A program made the position numbers and the translations under genes. Shown here in pieces: positions 51,985-63,064 of a DNA stretch of 64,000 nucleotides. The stretch spans positions 248,001 to 312,000 of the forward strand of contig JASPKZ010001240.1 of NCBI GenBank assembly GCA_030220185.1, in the 5' to 3' direction. How positions within the stretch are numbered: position 1 is the stretch's first letter; the number at the start of each line of letters is the position of its first letter. The notes beneath the pieces were generated by a model that was given only the letters and a program-made list of their open reading frames with translations, ran no database searches and was not told where the DNA came from. Source of the DNA: Diploptera punctata. Taxonomy: Eukaryota > Arthropoda > Insecta > Blattodea > Blaberidae.

Positions 51985-52195
51985 ACTAATCTTTGTTATA
52001 CTTACTTACTCACTGGCACTATTGAACCCGTAGGTGCATGGCCGAGCGGACATAAGCTCTCCATACATCCCTATCCTGAGCTAATGCTTTCCAATCATTC
52101 CCTGTATAATCTACTTCCCTCAAATCATAGTTAATGTTATTCTCCCACCTCATTCTTGGTCTACCAACTGGGAGATTTCCATCAGAACTAAATAA
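51985..52195 (-). mobile_element. RTE-like LINE 3' fragment between inverted arms
   Basis: Minus frame 52207-52019 includes LPVGRPRMRWENNINYDLRE and VDYTGNDWKALAQDRDVWRA. It is flanked by AACAATCAATTTAAAAAGTAAGTTC in inverted orientation on either side (51960-51984 and 52195-52230). Confidence 0.75.
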
Positions 52196-52242
52196 GTCAT
52201 ATAACAATCAATTTAAAAAGTAAGTTCAAGATCGTTAACCAG

Positions 52243-53645
52243 CAAGGTGGGGTTGTAAAAGACCACCTTTTGGCCGGGTGGGAGAACAGTGCCTTTTTAT
52301 TTATGCACTTTAACAGTACATAATTGGCATACATATTAATCAAATACTATATTTAACGTATTTCAATCTGGGAAACTTATTATCACTTCTTTATTTTCTC
52401 GTAAATATGAAAATAAAGTGGGACTATTTCCTGTCATGACCACGAAGGTTACAACAGTTCTTACTTCTAACCAGCGATAAAACCACCGATTATCACTACG
52501 ATGAGCACCGATGACCACAGATATACCACCGATACAGCATTCAACAAATTATGTCCGAATTTGTCTTTACTTATTTAACCGCTTAAAATAATAAAAAGGA
52601 CGTTCCCTGGAATTCACCTATGTTAGAGTAATTGATTTAGTTTCCATTCAATGATTTAGGTTTGGTTAGCTTTTAGTTTCCTTGCATTTTAAATCTGTTT
52701 TAATACGTAACATAAATGACCTCTTCATATTTGTTATCCTATGGAACATTCAACATGTCTGACGGTTACAACGTAAAATCATATTTCCACTACTTCATTT
52801 CATGATAGGTTTCAATATTTTGACGATGGTTAAATCCCAGAAGTAAATGGTATCATCAACACTTCGTAATACTTTAAATTACATCAAAAATGGCATAAGT
52901 CGCGTAAGTAAAAAGCTGGTCTTGTACAACCCCACCCAGCTTTTTACTTACACAACTTATGCCATTTTTGATGTAATTTAAAATATTACGAAGTGTTGTT
53001 GATGATACCATTTACCTCTGGGATTTTACCATCGTAAAAATATTGAAACCTATCATGAAATGAAGTGGTGGAAATATGATTTTACGTTGTAACCGTCAGA
53101 CATGTTGAATGTTCCATAGAATAACATATGAAGAGGTAATTTATGTTATGTATTGAATCAGATTTAAAACGCAAGGAAACTAAAAGCTAACCAAACCTAA
53201 ATCATTGAATGGAAACTAAATCAATTACTCTAACGTAGGTGAATTCCAGTGAATGTCCTTTTTATTATTTTATGCGGTTATATATGTAAAAGACAAATTC
53301 GGACATAATTTGTTGAAGCCACAGATATGTTTAATCCCATGATTAAATGTAGACAATGGTTTATACATTGTGGTCCTATGTGTTATCGCTGTTCATCGGT
53401 CATCGATGCTCATTGGTGTGATTATCGGTGGTTAGAAGTAAGAACTGTTGTAACCTTCGTGGTCATGACAGGAAATAGTCCCATTTTATTTTCATATTTA
53501 CGAGAAAATAAAGAAATGATAATAACTTTCCCAGATTGAAATACGTTAAATATAGTATTTGATTAATATGTATGCTAATTATGTACTGTTAAAGTGCGTA
53601 AATAAAAAGGCACTGTTCTCCCACCTGGCCACCAGCAAAATCGGA
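52243..53645. mobile_element. Two family G TIR elements head to head (large palindrome)
   Basis: Arms of about 690 bp are mirror images around 52920 (AGTAAAAAGCTGG on the left, CCAGCTTTTTACT on the right). Outer ends read GGCCGGGTGGGAGAACAGTG and its complement. A single copy lies at 55215-55880. No coding capacity. Confidence 0.85.
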
Positions 53646-53660
53646 TCATTAGGTGTAGGA

Positions 53661-53860
53661 GTGCACCTGAAACGAACATTTAAAAATCTCTAGGGTCACA
53701 ATTTTCGATTTTTTGCATTGCTATTATAATATAATGAAAAAGGTATTTTCCAAAAATAGCGTGCACCTGAAACAAACATTTAAAAATCTCTAGGGTCACA
53801 ATTTTCGATTTTTTGCATTGCTATTATAATATAATGAAAAAGGTATTTTCCAAAAATAGC
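53661..53860 (+). repeat. Exact 100-bp tandem duplication
   Basis: Two abutting 100-bp units beginning GTGCACCTGAAAC differ at one base (CGAAC versus CAAAC). A very recent event, or an assembly duplication. Confidence 0.97.
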
Positions 53861-53909
53861 GAAATCCAACCACTATACCTCTTCCAAGCTAAGTTCCAGT
53901 TGTAATGTA

Positions 53910-54505
53910 AACAAACCAGATATATATTGTTTAGTTGTTTCTTGACTCACCTCATACTTCTTAACCCATTCGCCTCAAAAGACGAGGTAGACTCGCCGCA
54001 GTTTAAATGGCCTTCAACTCAGAAGACGAGGTACATTCGCTTAACTCTGTTGTTATATACTTGAATATAAATTTTGTAAGATGAAATTTTATTTATTATC
54101 TGGACTGTATGAAAAACAGAGTAGAAATAGAATTAATTAGTTTATTGGTTGTTTTGGCTGCTATAACAAAAAAGAGCCCAAATATGTTGTACATCCTTTA
54201 GCAGGGTAGTTTTTGTTAACATTTATGAATAGTAGAGGAATGTATTTTTTCCTTCACATTTATTGTGATCTAAAGTACCGTTATCTTTTGTTGTTTTGAA
54301 TGTCTGAAAATAGACAATATAATTTACGGTAACTTAAATCTGGTTTCTGGGGAAATGCATTGAGCATTTAAACCTGATTGGGTTAACTCCAAAGCAAAGA
54401 GAAGAAACTCGAGTCTGCTTTGGAGTTAAGAAGTATGAAGTGAGTCAAGAAACAACTAAACAATATTAAAATAAACCTCATAGTGTTATTTCCTACCTAA
54501 CATAA
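53910..54505. mobile_element. PLE inverted pair, split by a piggyBac-type MITE
   Basis: With the MITE ignored, TTGTTTAGTTGTTTCTTGAC..ACTCCAAAGCA pairs over about 50 bp with its complement, ending in the PLE signature AACCTCATAGTGTTATTTCC (54474-54493). The loop AAGAGAAGAAACTCGAGTC keeps GAAA, the palindromic ACTCGAGT and GTC of a hammerhead, but CTGANGA and stem II are lost. Confidence 0.7.
53965..54382. mobile_element. 418-bp piggyBac-type MITE inside a PLE hairpin
   Basis: Flanked by TTAA at 53961-53964 and 54383-54386; termini CCCATT and ATTGGG. Its ends resemble those of 7857-8169. Confidence 0.82.
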
Positions 54506-54509
54506 CTTA

Positions 54510-55210
54510 AAGCAGATGTATGACTGAATTTTCATTTACCAAATTATGTTTTTTCTTTAAGCATGTAAGATGTAGTTTGCTATCTAACACTTGAAATAAA
54601 GGAAATAAAAAATATATATTATCTAGCACATGTCAATAGGCTATAAGTTATGTGGAGAATCTTAAAATATATGATTTCAATTTTAATAGATTAACTAAGC
54701 ATTGTTATATTCCTACACGTGCGCAATGCAGAATACGTTGGATTTTCTATTGTTTCAAATGGGTGTTTTCTGTTGAATTTCTTGAAACATTGGAAAAGAA
54801 ACCATTAGAAAAGTGCAGAGAAACTAATTACTTAATGATTTCAAACAGTTTAGTGAAAAATATCATACATTAGCTATTGAGAATGTGCTGAAAATAATGG
54901 CAGAATTTACAGGTGAGTCAGCATTGAGCATATATTTTGGTCAAAATTAAATTGTGAATAAAGGATATCTATCGACATGAAAAAGCATAAATGTCTGATT
55001 AAGTAGGCCCATATTTAATTTTTTGTCACAAATAGTTCCTAATTATTGATACCATCTCTCTTTGTATTCAATCATATTTCTCATAAAATACAATGTTGCT
55101 AAGAACAATGTTTCTATCGATGACAGTTCTATACACAATTCAGCCATATGGTGGGTAAAAGCACTATGGTTCCCCCAATTGATAGCATTGACAGAGTAAT
55201 ACCATATGCA
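54510..55210. other. No recognisable gene
   Basis: AT-rich. A 73-codon frame at 54652-54873 has no known motif. Confidence 0.4.
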
Positions 55211-55214
55211 AATT

Positions 55215-55880
55215 TTTGTTGGGGTTGTACAAGACAGGCTTTTTACTTACGCGACTTATGCCAATTTTGATGTAATTTAAAGTATTGTAATGTGTTAATG
55301 AATCAATTTTCCTAAGAGATGTAACCGCCGCCTAAATATGTATAATTAACACGAAATGAACTAGTGGAAATATGATTTTACGTGGTAACTGACCGACATT
55401 TTGAATTTTTCATAGAATAACAGAAATGAAGAGGTAATTTATTTTACATATCAAATCACATTTAAAAGGCAAGGAACCTAAAAGCTAACCAAACCTAAAT
55501 CAATTACTGTAACACACATCAATTACTCTAACGTAGGTGAAATCCAGGGAACGGCCTTTTTATTATTTTACGCGGTTAAATAAGTAAATGATAAATCCGG
55601 ACTGTGGTTTATCGATGTTCATCAATGGTATATCGCTGGTCATCGGTGGTGTATCGCTCCTTAAAAGTTTGATAATCGGTGGTTTATCGCTGGTTAGAAG
55701 TAAGGACTCTTATAACCTACTGTGGTCATGACAGGAAATAGTCCCACTTTATTTTCATATTTACAAGTAAAATTACATCTCTTAGGTAAATACGTTTAAT
55801 ATAGTGTTTTATTAATATTTCTTGTTGTAATTAGATACTCTTAAAGTGGGTAGATAAAAAGCTTCTCATCTCCCACCCGG
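55215..55880. mobile_element. Family G TIR element, single copy
   Basis: Left AGGCTTTTTACTTACGCG and right AAAAAGCTTCTCATCTCCCA ends. The interior has GCTAACCAAACCTAAATC, GGGAACGGCC and repeated ATCGCTGGT units, as in the 52-kb palindrome. Confidence 0.75.
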
Positions 55881-56144
55881 CCAAATTCTTTACAGTATAA
55901 CTGGAACTTGGCTCGGAATTGGTATAGTAGTGAGGGTTTACCTGAAGCCCGAAATTAAAAATTAGTTCTAGTATCCACCATCTTCATCTCAAGGTATCAT
56001 TATACAACAAAATTTACTTTGACTCAAGTTTCCAACAAGGTTCGCGGATTTCAAAATATCTTACACAGATTCTATCTTATATTACTTTCACAGATTATTC
56101 TTTTTAACGAAAACTATCACTGCAAAACCTATTTTAAACTTTCC

Positions 56145-56425
56145 TAAGTCATGCAGCGGGCCCGAGTTCGACCCCGGTTGGAACAGTTTTTTTGGGTGAG
56201 GTTTTTATCGGGGTTTTTTCCTCACCTGTAAGACAAATGTCAGGAAAACTTTAAGGCCCAAACGGTCCCAGAAATCATCCTTATCATCATCCTTCACCGG
56301 CGTGGAAAGCAACAGGAAGCTACCACACCTAAAAAAAATCCCTAGTAAAGATGTAAAGCATAGCATGAAAATGCTATGATTGCAGTCAAAGACCTGCCCT
56401 CGGGCAGAATTACTATGGATGGATA
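56145..56425 (+). repeat. SINE-D, 5'-truncated
   Basis: Begins inside the tRNA head (CAGCGGGCCCGAGTTCGACC) and continues to the ATGGATGG end. Body as in 5076-5393. Confidence 0.82.
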
Positions 56426-57171
56426 TTTCATAGAATGTATAAACGTGTGTGCTGGTTTAATGAAGCAGCCATATTATTTTTCCACCTATTTTCTTTCGTT
56501 GTTCCAATGTAGCCAACATATATTTCAGAACTTACTATTTACTCTATTTTTGGGTGTTGCATTAAATGTCATTCTATTTTATTATTTTACAGGTTAGATT
56601 ACTTATATTGTGTTAGATTAGCTTTTATGTTATTTCAGATCTAAAAGTACTTCATATTAGATTCTACAAACATTAATTGCATTTAAATTGTGTTTAACTG
56701 CATAAATAACTCTCTCCAACATATTCTATGAAAATTCAAAATGACTGACGGATACAACATAAGAAATAGGTCCACTTCTTCAAATTTACAAATACATTCA
56801 CAAGCATTATTTTCCAGGCCTAAATAACTGTTTTTTAAGTTTCCATTTTCCATGCTAAATAATGTGATAACTTCTATCTAGGATAAATCTAGTTAGAGTG
56901 AGTACTGGTATTTCGATTAGCTTATTAGTTTTAAGAATTCAGTATTTAGCAACAAGCACTGTGTATGTTGGCAGGATTGTGTGATTAGAAACTGTATTCA
57001 CTTTCATCTGCTGATGCGTGTGGTGTCTGCTTCGAACTTAGAAAAAAATTTCGTGACACCGTTAGAAACTTTATCCGATACTTTAGTTTAAATTACAGTA
57101 AAATCTGTCTATGAAGGAACATGACAGTTCCTTAAATATATTTCCGTCTTGCCAGTTTTTTTCTTTTAAAG

Positions 57172-57870
57172 CAGGGCCGCCCAAACTTTTTAATGGGCCG
57201 GGCCAATAACCGATTGTGCAATTGATCGTGGGCTGGAACATAAATATTGTTGCTACTGCTACTTTTATACTACTATTACTGTTGCTACTGTTACTGTTAT
57301 TATTGTTATTATTATTATTACTATTACTATAATAAAATTATATGAACATACAGAAGAATGTTTAAAACGTTTATAATATAATGCTGAATTAAAATTGTAA
57401 AAAAAGGTACAAAACTTAATATATTTATAAATAACACTAATACTTTGTTTTCATGCTCCTTCACAAGTGCTTGCTGGTCCAGAATTCGTTAAACTTATTA
57501 CACTCGGAATCAATTTGGCATTTGTTTTAACATTTTCTCAATTTAAATTAACACTATTTTACAACTATTCCGTGCACAGGCTACTGTTTGATTGACAATA
57601 CAACAAGTGAAATAAGTAATGTTCAAAGTTTGGAGTGGGGGAGAAAATGGTAAATAAGGGATAAATCAACTCTACTACATTGTCAAGAGTAGCAGTGACA
57701 CCTCAACCCCACATTCCTGAGAGCTGAATTTCACACAGGGATGTCCAAACTAGATGTTACATTTAAAAATCTAAATTTAAAATATAAAATTTATCTCAGT
57801 GCTTAGGCGGGCCATACGAAAACCATGGCGGGCCGGATGTGGCCCGTGGGCCATAGTTTGTATGGCTCTG
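57172..57870. mobile_element. hAT-type MITE nested in Tigger
   Basis: CAGGGCCGCCCAAACTTTTT at the left and TAGTTTGTATGGCTCTG at the right, with GGGCCGG blocks near both ends, as in hAT non-autonomous elements. The 8-bp target TTTTAAAG/TTATAAAG (57164-57171, 57871-57878) differs by one base. Confidence 0.75.
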
Positions 57871-57999
57871 TTATAAAGGGTTCCCAAATTACAAGCAAAT
57901 TATTTAGAGCACTACAGTATCTGCACCACAAATATAGTGAATAAAAAGTAAAAAAGATTACTCACAGTTTTAGTTAATTTCACTTCCTCCATAGCTTTA

Positions 58000-59290
58000 G
58001 TAAGATAGGCTGCCGAGTTTTAGTCACAGCATGGGCAAGTATGTGGTTCTCTATATGTTGCAGGAGGTCCATCAAAGCAGGATAGTTGTGCAAAGCAGCA
58101 AATTCTTGGAGATCATTCACATTCAATGATGCTTGTTGTAGCTAAATAATTCAGCTCTCGTGGGACATCTTCTTCCTCTTCGGAAATTTGAGTTCCTTCA
58201 CATTTGGAGGACTCCCCTCTCGTTTCATTTAAATAATCGACAGTTCGTTCTATATTTTGTGTTGTTACCAAATCGTTGTCGAAATTGACAGTCTCAATTG
58301 CAGGTTCCAGTCTTTTATTAGGTCGGCAATGACTTAATTTTCTTTCACCTCATCATATTCAGTGAATGTTTCTTGACAAGGAAATCCTGCTTTTAAAAAA
58401 CACTTTTTCACAGTCTCTGGGAGAACTTTCTCCATAGCTTGATGAATCCACTTCACTGCATCGAAAATGTTAATCTGCTTGATGATTTCTGACACATTTG
58501 AACAAGTACCTCTTGGCGACTAATGACTAACACAAATTTTCTGTAATGTGATTTAAGGGTGTAAATGACACCTTGGTCCGTAGGTTAGGTGATGGATATT
58601 GTGTTAGGAGGGGAAAATAGCAACTTTACATTGGTCAATTCAAGTTTTGGATGGCATATAGCATTGTCTAAAAACAGAATAACATTCCAATTTTCATTTT
58701 CATATTGAAACTCTTTAGCTATCTTCCATGATAGAGCCAGTATCCAGGGCTTCTTGTTATTTCTGCAAGTCACTGGTAGAGAGCTGCGGTTCAAATTTCT
58801 AATTACCCTTGAACATGCAGATTTCCAATTACACAACTGATTTTTCAAATTTGTCTTCCATATTAGCACAAAGAAAGTGTTAAACGTTCCTTGGACATTT
58901 TCCCTCCAATGCATTTGTCGCCACGCACAGCTAAGGTATAATTAGGCAAAACTCTCAAGAAAATACCTGTCTCATGCCCATTGTAAATGTTTCTAGGTTC
59001 ATATCCCTCAACCAAAGTGTGTACTTTGTTCTTCCATACTGACACTGTCTGCACGTCAATGGCATTGGCTTCTGAAAACTATGTTATGATGAGTTTTAAA
59101 GCTTTCTAGCCAACCATTAGAGGCTTCAAAACTTCTGTTTCCTAAAAATTTTGCAACTTCTAATGCCTGTTCCTGAATGGTTGGGCCTGAAATCGTCATT
59201 CCCTTCGCATATGCACCAACAAACCACTCATATACAGCACTGTTTATCGCTTGATTTTCATAATTGTTTCACATCACCGATTTTCCGTCT
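58000..59290 (-). pseudogene. Tigger transposase, decayed
   Basis: From high to low coordinates the minus strand gives AVYEWFVGAYAKGMTISGPT, ALEVAKFLGNRSF, SNGWLESFKTHHNIV (CENP-B-type DNA binding). VHTLVEGYEPRNIYNGHETG follows, with the DDE domain's first Asp position now His, then GKMSKERLTLSLC. Next come KPWILALSW, VILFLDNAICHPKLE (second catalytic Asp in LDNA) and NVKLLFSPPNTIS. The final part (58000-58580) is heavily broken. Frame changes and stops rule out activity. Confidence 0.82.
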
Positions 59291-59469
59291 TACTGAGGTA
59301 AAAATTAACTATTGATACTTTAAAAAACCATTCCGTTTCTTCATTATGAAGGTTTTTGACTTATACAGGACGATTTTACATACAAAATCGTACCGTTCTG
59401 GAGATTTTTATTCCGTCTCTACAGGTTTCCTTCTTATAAAGGTTCCGGCTAAGACAGTTTTTACTGTAT

Positions 59470-60195
59470 TTTAAATAAAGTAATAAAAATTAATCAGTGT
59501 TAATTTTTTTAATTTGTATATAAAATTATACAACAAAATTCAAAAGGTAATAACTTAGGCTACAGTGATAAGTTTTAGTTTGTTTTCTCTCCAGTCCAAT
59601 ACATTTAAATAAGTTAGCATAAGAAATTGAGTTTCTCCATTCTTGACATTCAGAAGATGTTTGATACGACCTGAACAATGAATTAACCCTCTTACTAGTA
59701 ATCCATATATAACTTTTATACAAGCTTTATACGTATCTCAGTTGAAAATTCTTACTAATAAACACTGTATTAGCAGTATTACAACTTTACATGAGAATCG
59801 TTATACATGCCTCCAGCCTTGTTTAAGGATTGTATAACTAGACAAAATGTCGGACTTTCATATCAACTGAATTTAACGCAAAATGCAACAGTTTAACGAC
59901 TGTTTAATGGATGCACAGGACATATATAATATTAATAAAGCTCTGGTAGGAAAATAAAGGCATCATAAAATGTCTTTTGTTACACTCATTTTCAACTAGG
60001 CCTAATGATATTTTAAAGTTGAACATTGATTCACAAAAGAATATGTTCTACGATAGTTGCTGTAGACAAGATTTACCTGAATGTAGTTTAAATGCTTCAT
60101 AATATTAACAAACATTCTTGTATCATTAATATATAATTCACATACCGATATAAAAATGTATTTAATTATAGAGGCACTATTATTACAGCAAGCTA
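59470..60195. other. No recognisable gene
   Basis: AT-rich flank of the Tigger element; only short random frames. Confidence 0.4.
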
Positions 60196-60201
60196 CATGT
60201 T

Positions 60202-60272
60202 AATTTGATAGTCTTGTGGTTAAAGCTTCTGACTATTGTCCGTGGGTCCTAGGTTTGATTCCCGATCAAACT
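60202..60272 (+). repeat. tRNA-like sequence
   Basis: A-box-like TAGTCTTGTGGTTAAAGC and B-box AGGTTTGATTCCCGAT; TTTGAT at the 5' side can pair with ATCAAA at the 3' side. The anticodon arm does not fold well, so it is treated as a SINE head or tRNA pseudogene. Confidence 0.45.
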
Positions 60273-60279
60273 GAAATTA

Positions 60280-61155
60280 TTATCTTTTTGCCTAAAGCGT
60301 TATTCTGTTGTCAGTAACATTTTCTACTATTTTGAATGTTTTCTAAACGTATCTTAAAACACTGCATATAATTCTAAGTAATGGGAAAAACTTTTATTAG
60401 TTTCCAAGAATTGTTCGAAATTCTTGACGTTAGATGGCAGCACATTATCTGTGAAACTAATTCTTCGATATTTGACATTGCGTAAAGGAAAATGTAAATA
60501 AATTAAAACACATTTATTTTTCCGTACCTCCCCAACTAGGGAATCTCTATTAATTCTTATCCATACTCATTTCTACACAATTAATCACTAGTTGATGTTG
60601 TTTTATTTCTGTTACAAACTGCGCATAATATGTTCTGAAGTCATAATGATGACGAATATGTGGTGTATTGTGTGTAATGGTTGTATTGTTATATAGCTCC
60701 TGCACAAAGTTTATTAGTAAGGAAATTATACATGATCTACATAAGGCTTACACATTGTATAACTAAACAACTGATGAAAGCCAGTAAAGAGATTTTTATT
60801 AGTAAGACCGTAAATCTACAAATTGATCAAATTTAACCTTGCACAACAAAGAGATAAATCTTTTGCGAACCAAGTGTGTGTCTAGTTATCTTAAAACACA
60901 AAAATCATCCAAATCCTTCAATGATTCAGTGTGTTCTGCCTCAGTTTCTATCACAGTATCACTCTCCATATTTTCAATTTTATTAAGCATTTAACGCCAG
61001 AAATAGATAATAATTTAAAAAACAAACAAACAAAATTTGCACAAACCAACCAGTAGGCCTATGCAGAATTTCTTGCACATGAAAGACATAAATAAAATCC
61101 ATCCACAGAGAGAGAGTGCATGTGTTGTAAATAACACTACAAATAAATATGTTTT
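60280..61155. other. No recognisable gene
   Basis: AT-rich; nothing supported. Confidence 0.4.
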
Positions 61156-61182
61156 AAAATGCTAATTTTCACTCTTTCAGAA

Positions 61183-61290
61183 AGAATGGCAAAAAGAAAC
61201 TACAAAATACCAAAATTACAATTGAACGAAGAAGAGATTGAGGAAAATGAGGTCTCAAAGGAAGAAGATCTCCAGAATCGAGATACATCA
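61183..61290 (+). other. Exon-like ORF of unknown origin
   Basis: A 108-bp segment between TTTTCACTCTTTCAG and a donor GTAAGTTTAC is open in one frame. It starts with Met (MAKRNYKIPKLQLNEEEIEE) and continues as an acidic/lysine-rich chain (NEVSKEEDLQNRDTS). Both splice signals are strong. The basic start followed by acidic residues would suit a transposase or nuclear-protein N-terminus, but no partner exon was found. Confidence 0.3.
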
Positions 61291-61302
61291 GTAAGTTTAC
61301 TC

Positions 61303-61714
61303 TTACAAGGGAATTGTCAAACATTGCATGATGAAACCAACCTTGAAATTTCTCCCAGAGAAGCATAGTAATATACAAAGGCCATGTACAAAAAATATCT
61401 GCCTTTTTTTTTTTAACTGCAAGGCACCAAAATCCAACTCCAAATCTCTCATTTTAAACTCTAGGGAAATAATACAACTCGTGAATTGGTAGATTGGATA
61501 ACCCTCACCATCTGCTGTCCACGTCACTTCTGCCTCACTCTACTCCCCTTATAACTGATGCAGGGATGTCTCCATAGAATGGGTTGCCATTGCTGGATTC
61601 TGACTTTGATTTCTGTCTTGCAGTTAAAAATGGCTGATAATTTTTTTGACTTGGCCTTTGTACATCACAATGCTTCTCTGGGAGAAATTTGAAGGTAGAT
61701 TTCTTGTTAGTCTG
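61303..61714. mobile_element. TIR element (MITE), uninterrupted relative of 32628-33876
   Basis: Shares TGTCAAACATTGCATG, TACAAAGGCCATGT, CTTGCAGTTAAAA-type and CTCTGGGAGAAATT segments with the 32.6-kb element and lacks the PLE insertion there. Confidence 0.6.
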
Positions 61715-61784
61715 ACATCTTACTGAAGCTGTAATTTCATTATTGCTATAACTTAAAGGGGTATATCCCAAATTTATATTATTT

Positions 61785-62065
61785 TATTTTAGAAAGAAAA
61801 ATTACTTAACTTTCACAGGGAAAGAACACTATGAGGTTTAATTTAATAATTAAATTAATGTTTTATTACCTCACCTCATATCTTTTTTCTTCTAGATATG
61901 AGGTGAGGCAATAAAAACATTAATTTAATTAAGAAAAATTACGTTCGAACTGGCAGTCGAGTCCCGAATCTCTGACTCTGTACACCAGTGCGATAACCGT
62001 TATGTCATTCGAACTTCCGATAGAAACATCAAATTTCTTTCAACTTATACAATTCTCCTTTCTTT
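61785..62065 (-). repeat. SINE-E copy with PLE mini insertion
   Basis: Minus copy of the 3640-4450 family (AAAAATTACGTTCGAACTGG, ATTCGAACTTCCGATAG), interrupted at AAGAAAAATTAC. Confidence 0.72.
61806..61930. mobile_element. 125-bp minimal PLE insertion
   Basis: Consists of TTTCACAGGGAAAGAACACT, ATGAGGTTTAATTTAATA and a short fold-back (CCTCACCTCATATC against GATATGAGGTGAGG). The 12-bp duplication AAGAAAAATTAC (61794-61805, 61931-61942) flanks it. No endonuclease or hammerhead remains. Confidence 0.82.
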
Positions 62066-62069
62066 CAAT

Positions 62070-62470
62070 AAAAATAAAATAATATATGTATGAGCATAGG
62101 CTTTTTTCTTTTTTACATTTGCATGTGGGCATGCATCTAAGTGCTTTTATAAAAATTATCTAAATAATATTACTAATAAAAGCAGTAGTAATCATTTTAG
62201 AACATTTCATTTGACCCATTCTGTATCATTCTATCCACACAATTGTATAGTTCATGGGTCTCCCTGCTCCATTATAAGGTGCCCATGATCATCATAATAG
62301 AATTATTTAGTTCGCACCAATGGTTATGAGTTCTTGTATTCTGCAGATACTTTGTAAAATATTGTAGCTGATAGCACATGGTTTTCCTCTTACTTATTTG
62401 GACTTAAATAAATACACAGTTGTTATGTAAAATTTCCTTTTCACTTTATTTCCTTCTCCACAATTATCAC
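62070..62470. other. No recognisable feature
   Basis: AT-rich spacer between the SINE-E copy and the Harbinger-type element. Confidence 0.4.
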
Positions 62471-62473
62471 TAA

Positions 62474-63061
62474 GGGTCGAATTTATAAACGCATTAAGAC
62501 AGTAAAAGGCGTTCTCTGCTGAGAAAGTTTTATCCAAATACATTTTGCTTACTCAGAAATATATTCTTGCAATAATAATTGTAAGCTACCTGACGAGGTA
62601 CCTTAAGATCATAGCTCAAGATAGAAACTTATTGTGAAAATCCCGAAGGGAACCGATGTAGTTTGAAACCTTTGCAGCTTTATCCAAGATGTCGGACCTT
62701 GAAGACTTTGATCATATTTTCGGTATACGCAGAGAAGAGGAATTTGATAGAGTCTACCAAAGAATTCAACTGGAAGAACAGGAGAATCGGCGTAATATTG
62801 CACGACGCAGACGTCGTTGTATATGGTATTATTTGCGGGACGCAAGCGTAAATGTGTTCCTCTATAGCAGACGAAAATAACTGAAGTGGTTTTATCGCTG
62901 AGAATTCTGGGCAATTCGTTGCCAATATTACAAAAACGTCAACTTTCATGCATGACCAGTAAGTCGGCCGTTAATTCGGTCTCAGCAATTGCTCACGGTG
63001 AGTCAGCTCACCAGTGATTGGAAGTAATTTGAGTAGAGACTAATGTATTTGCATGTGGCCC
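62474..63061 (+). mobile_element. PIF/Harbinger-type MITE, best copy
   Basis: Starts GGGTCGAATTTATAAACG after TAA and ends ATTTGCATGTGGCCC before TTA. Contains the longest version of the family ORF: MSDLEDFDHIFGIRREEEFD, VYQRIQLEEQENRRNIARRR and RRCIWYYLRDASV (62689-62880). The acidic N-terminus and arginine-rich block resemble the start of Harbinger transposases (R-rich then W-x-R/Y). The remainder of a transposase is missing. Confidence 0.7.
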
Positions 63062-63064
63062 TTA

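Larger units (their letters stand above)
57096..59466 (-). mobile_element. Tigger (pogo-like) transposon, 2.37 kb
   Basis: Ends CAGTAAAATCTGTCTATGAA and the inverted ..AGACAGTTTTTACTG, flanked by TA at 57094-57095 and 59467-59468. Length is close to a full Tigger element plus its 0.7-kb hAT MITE insertion. Confidence 0.85.
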
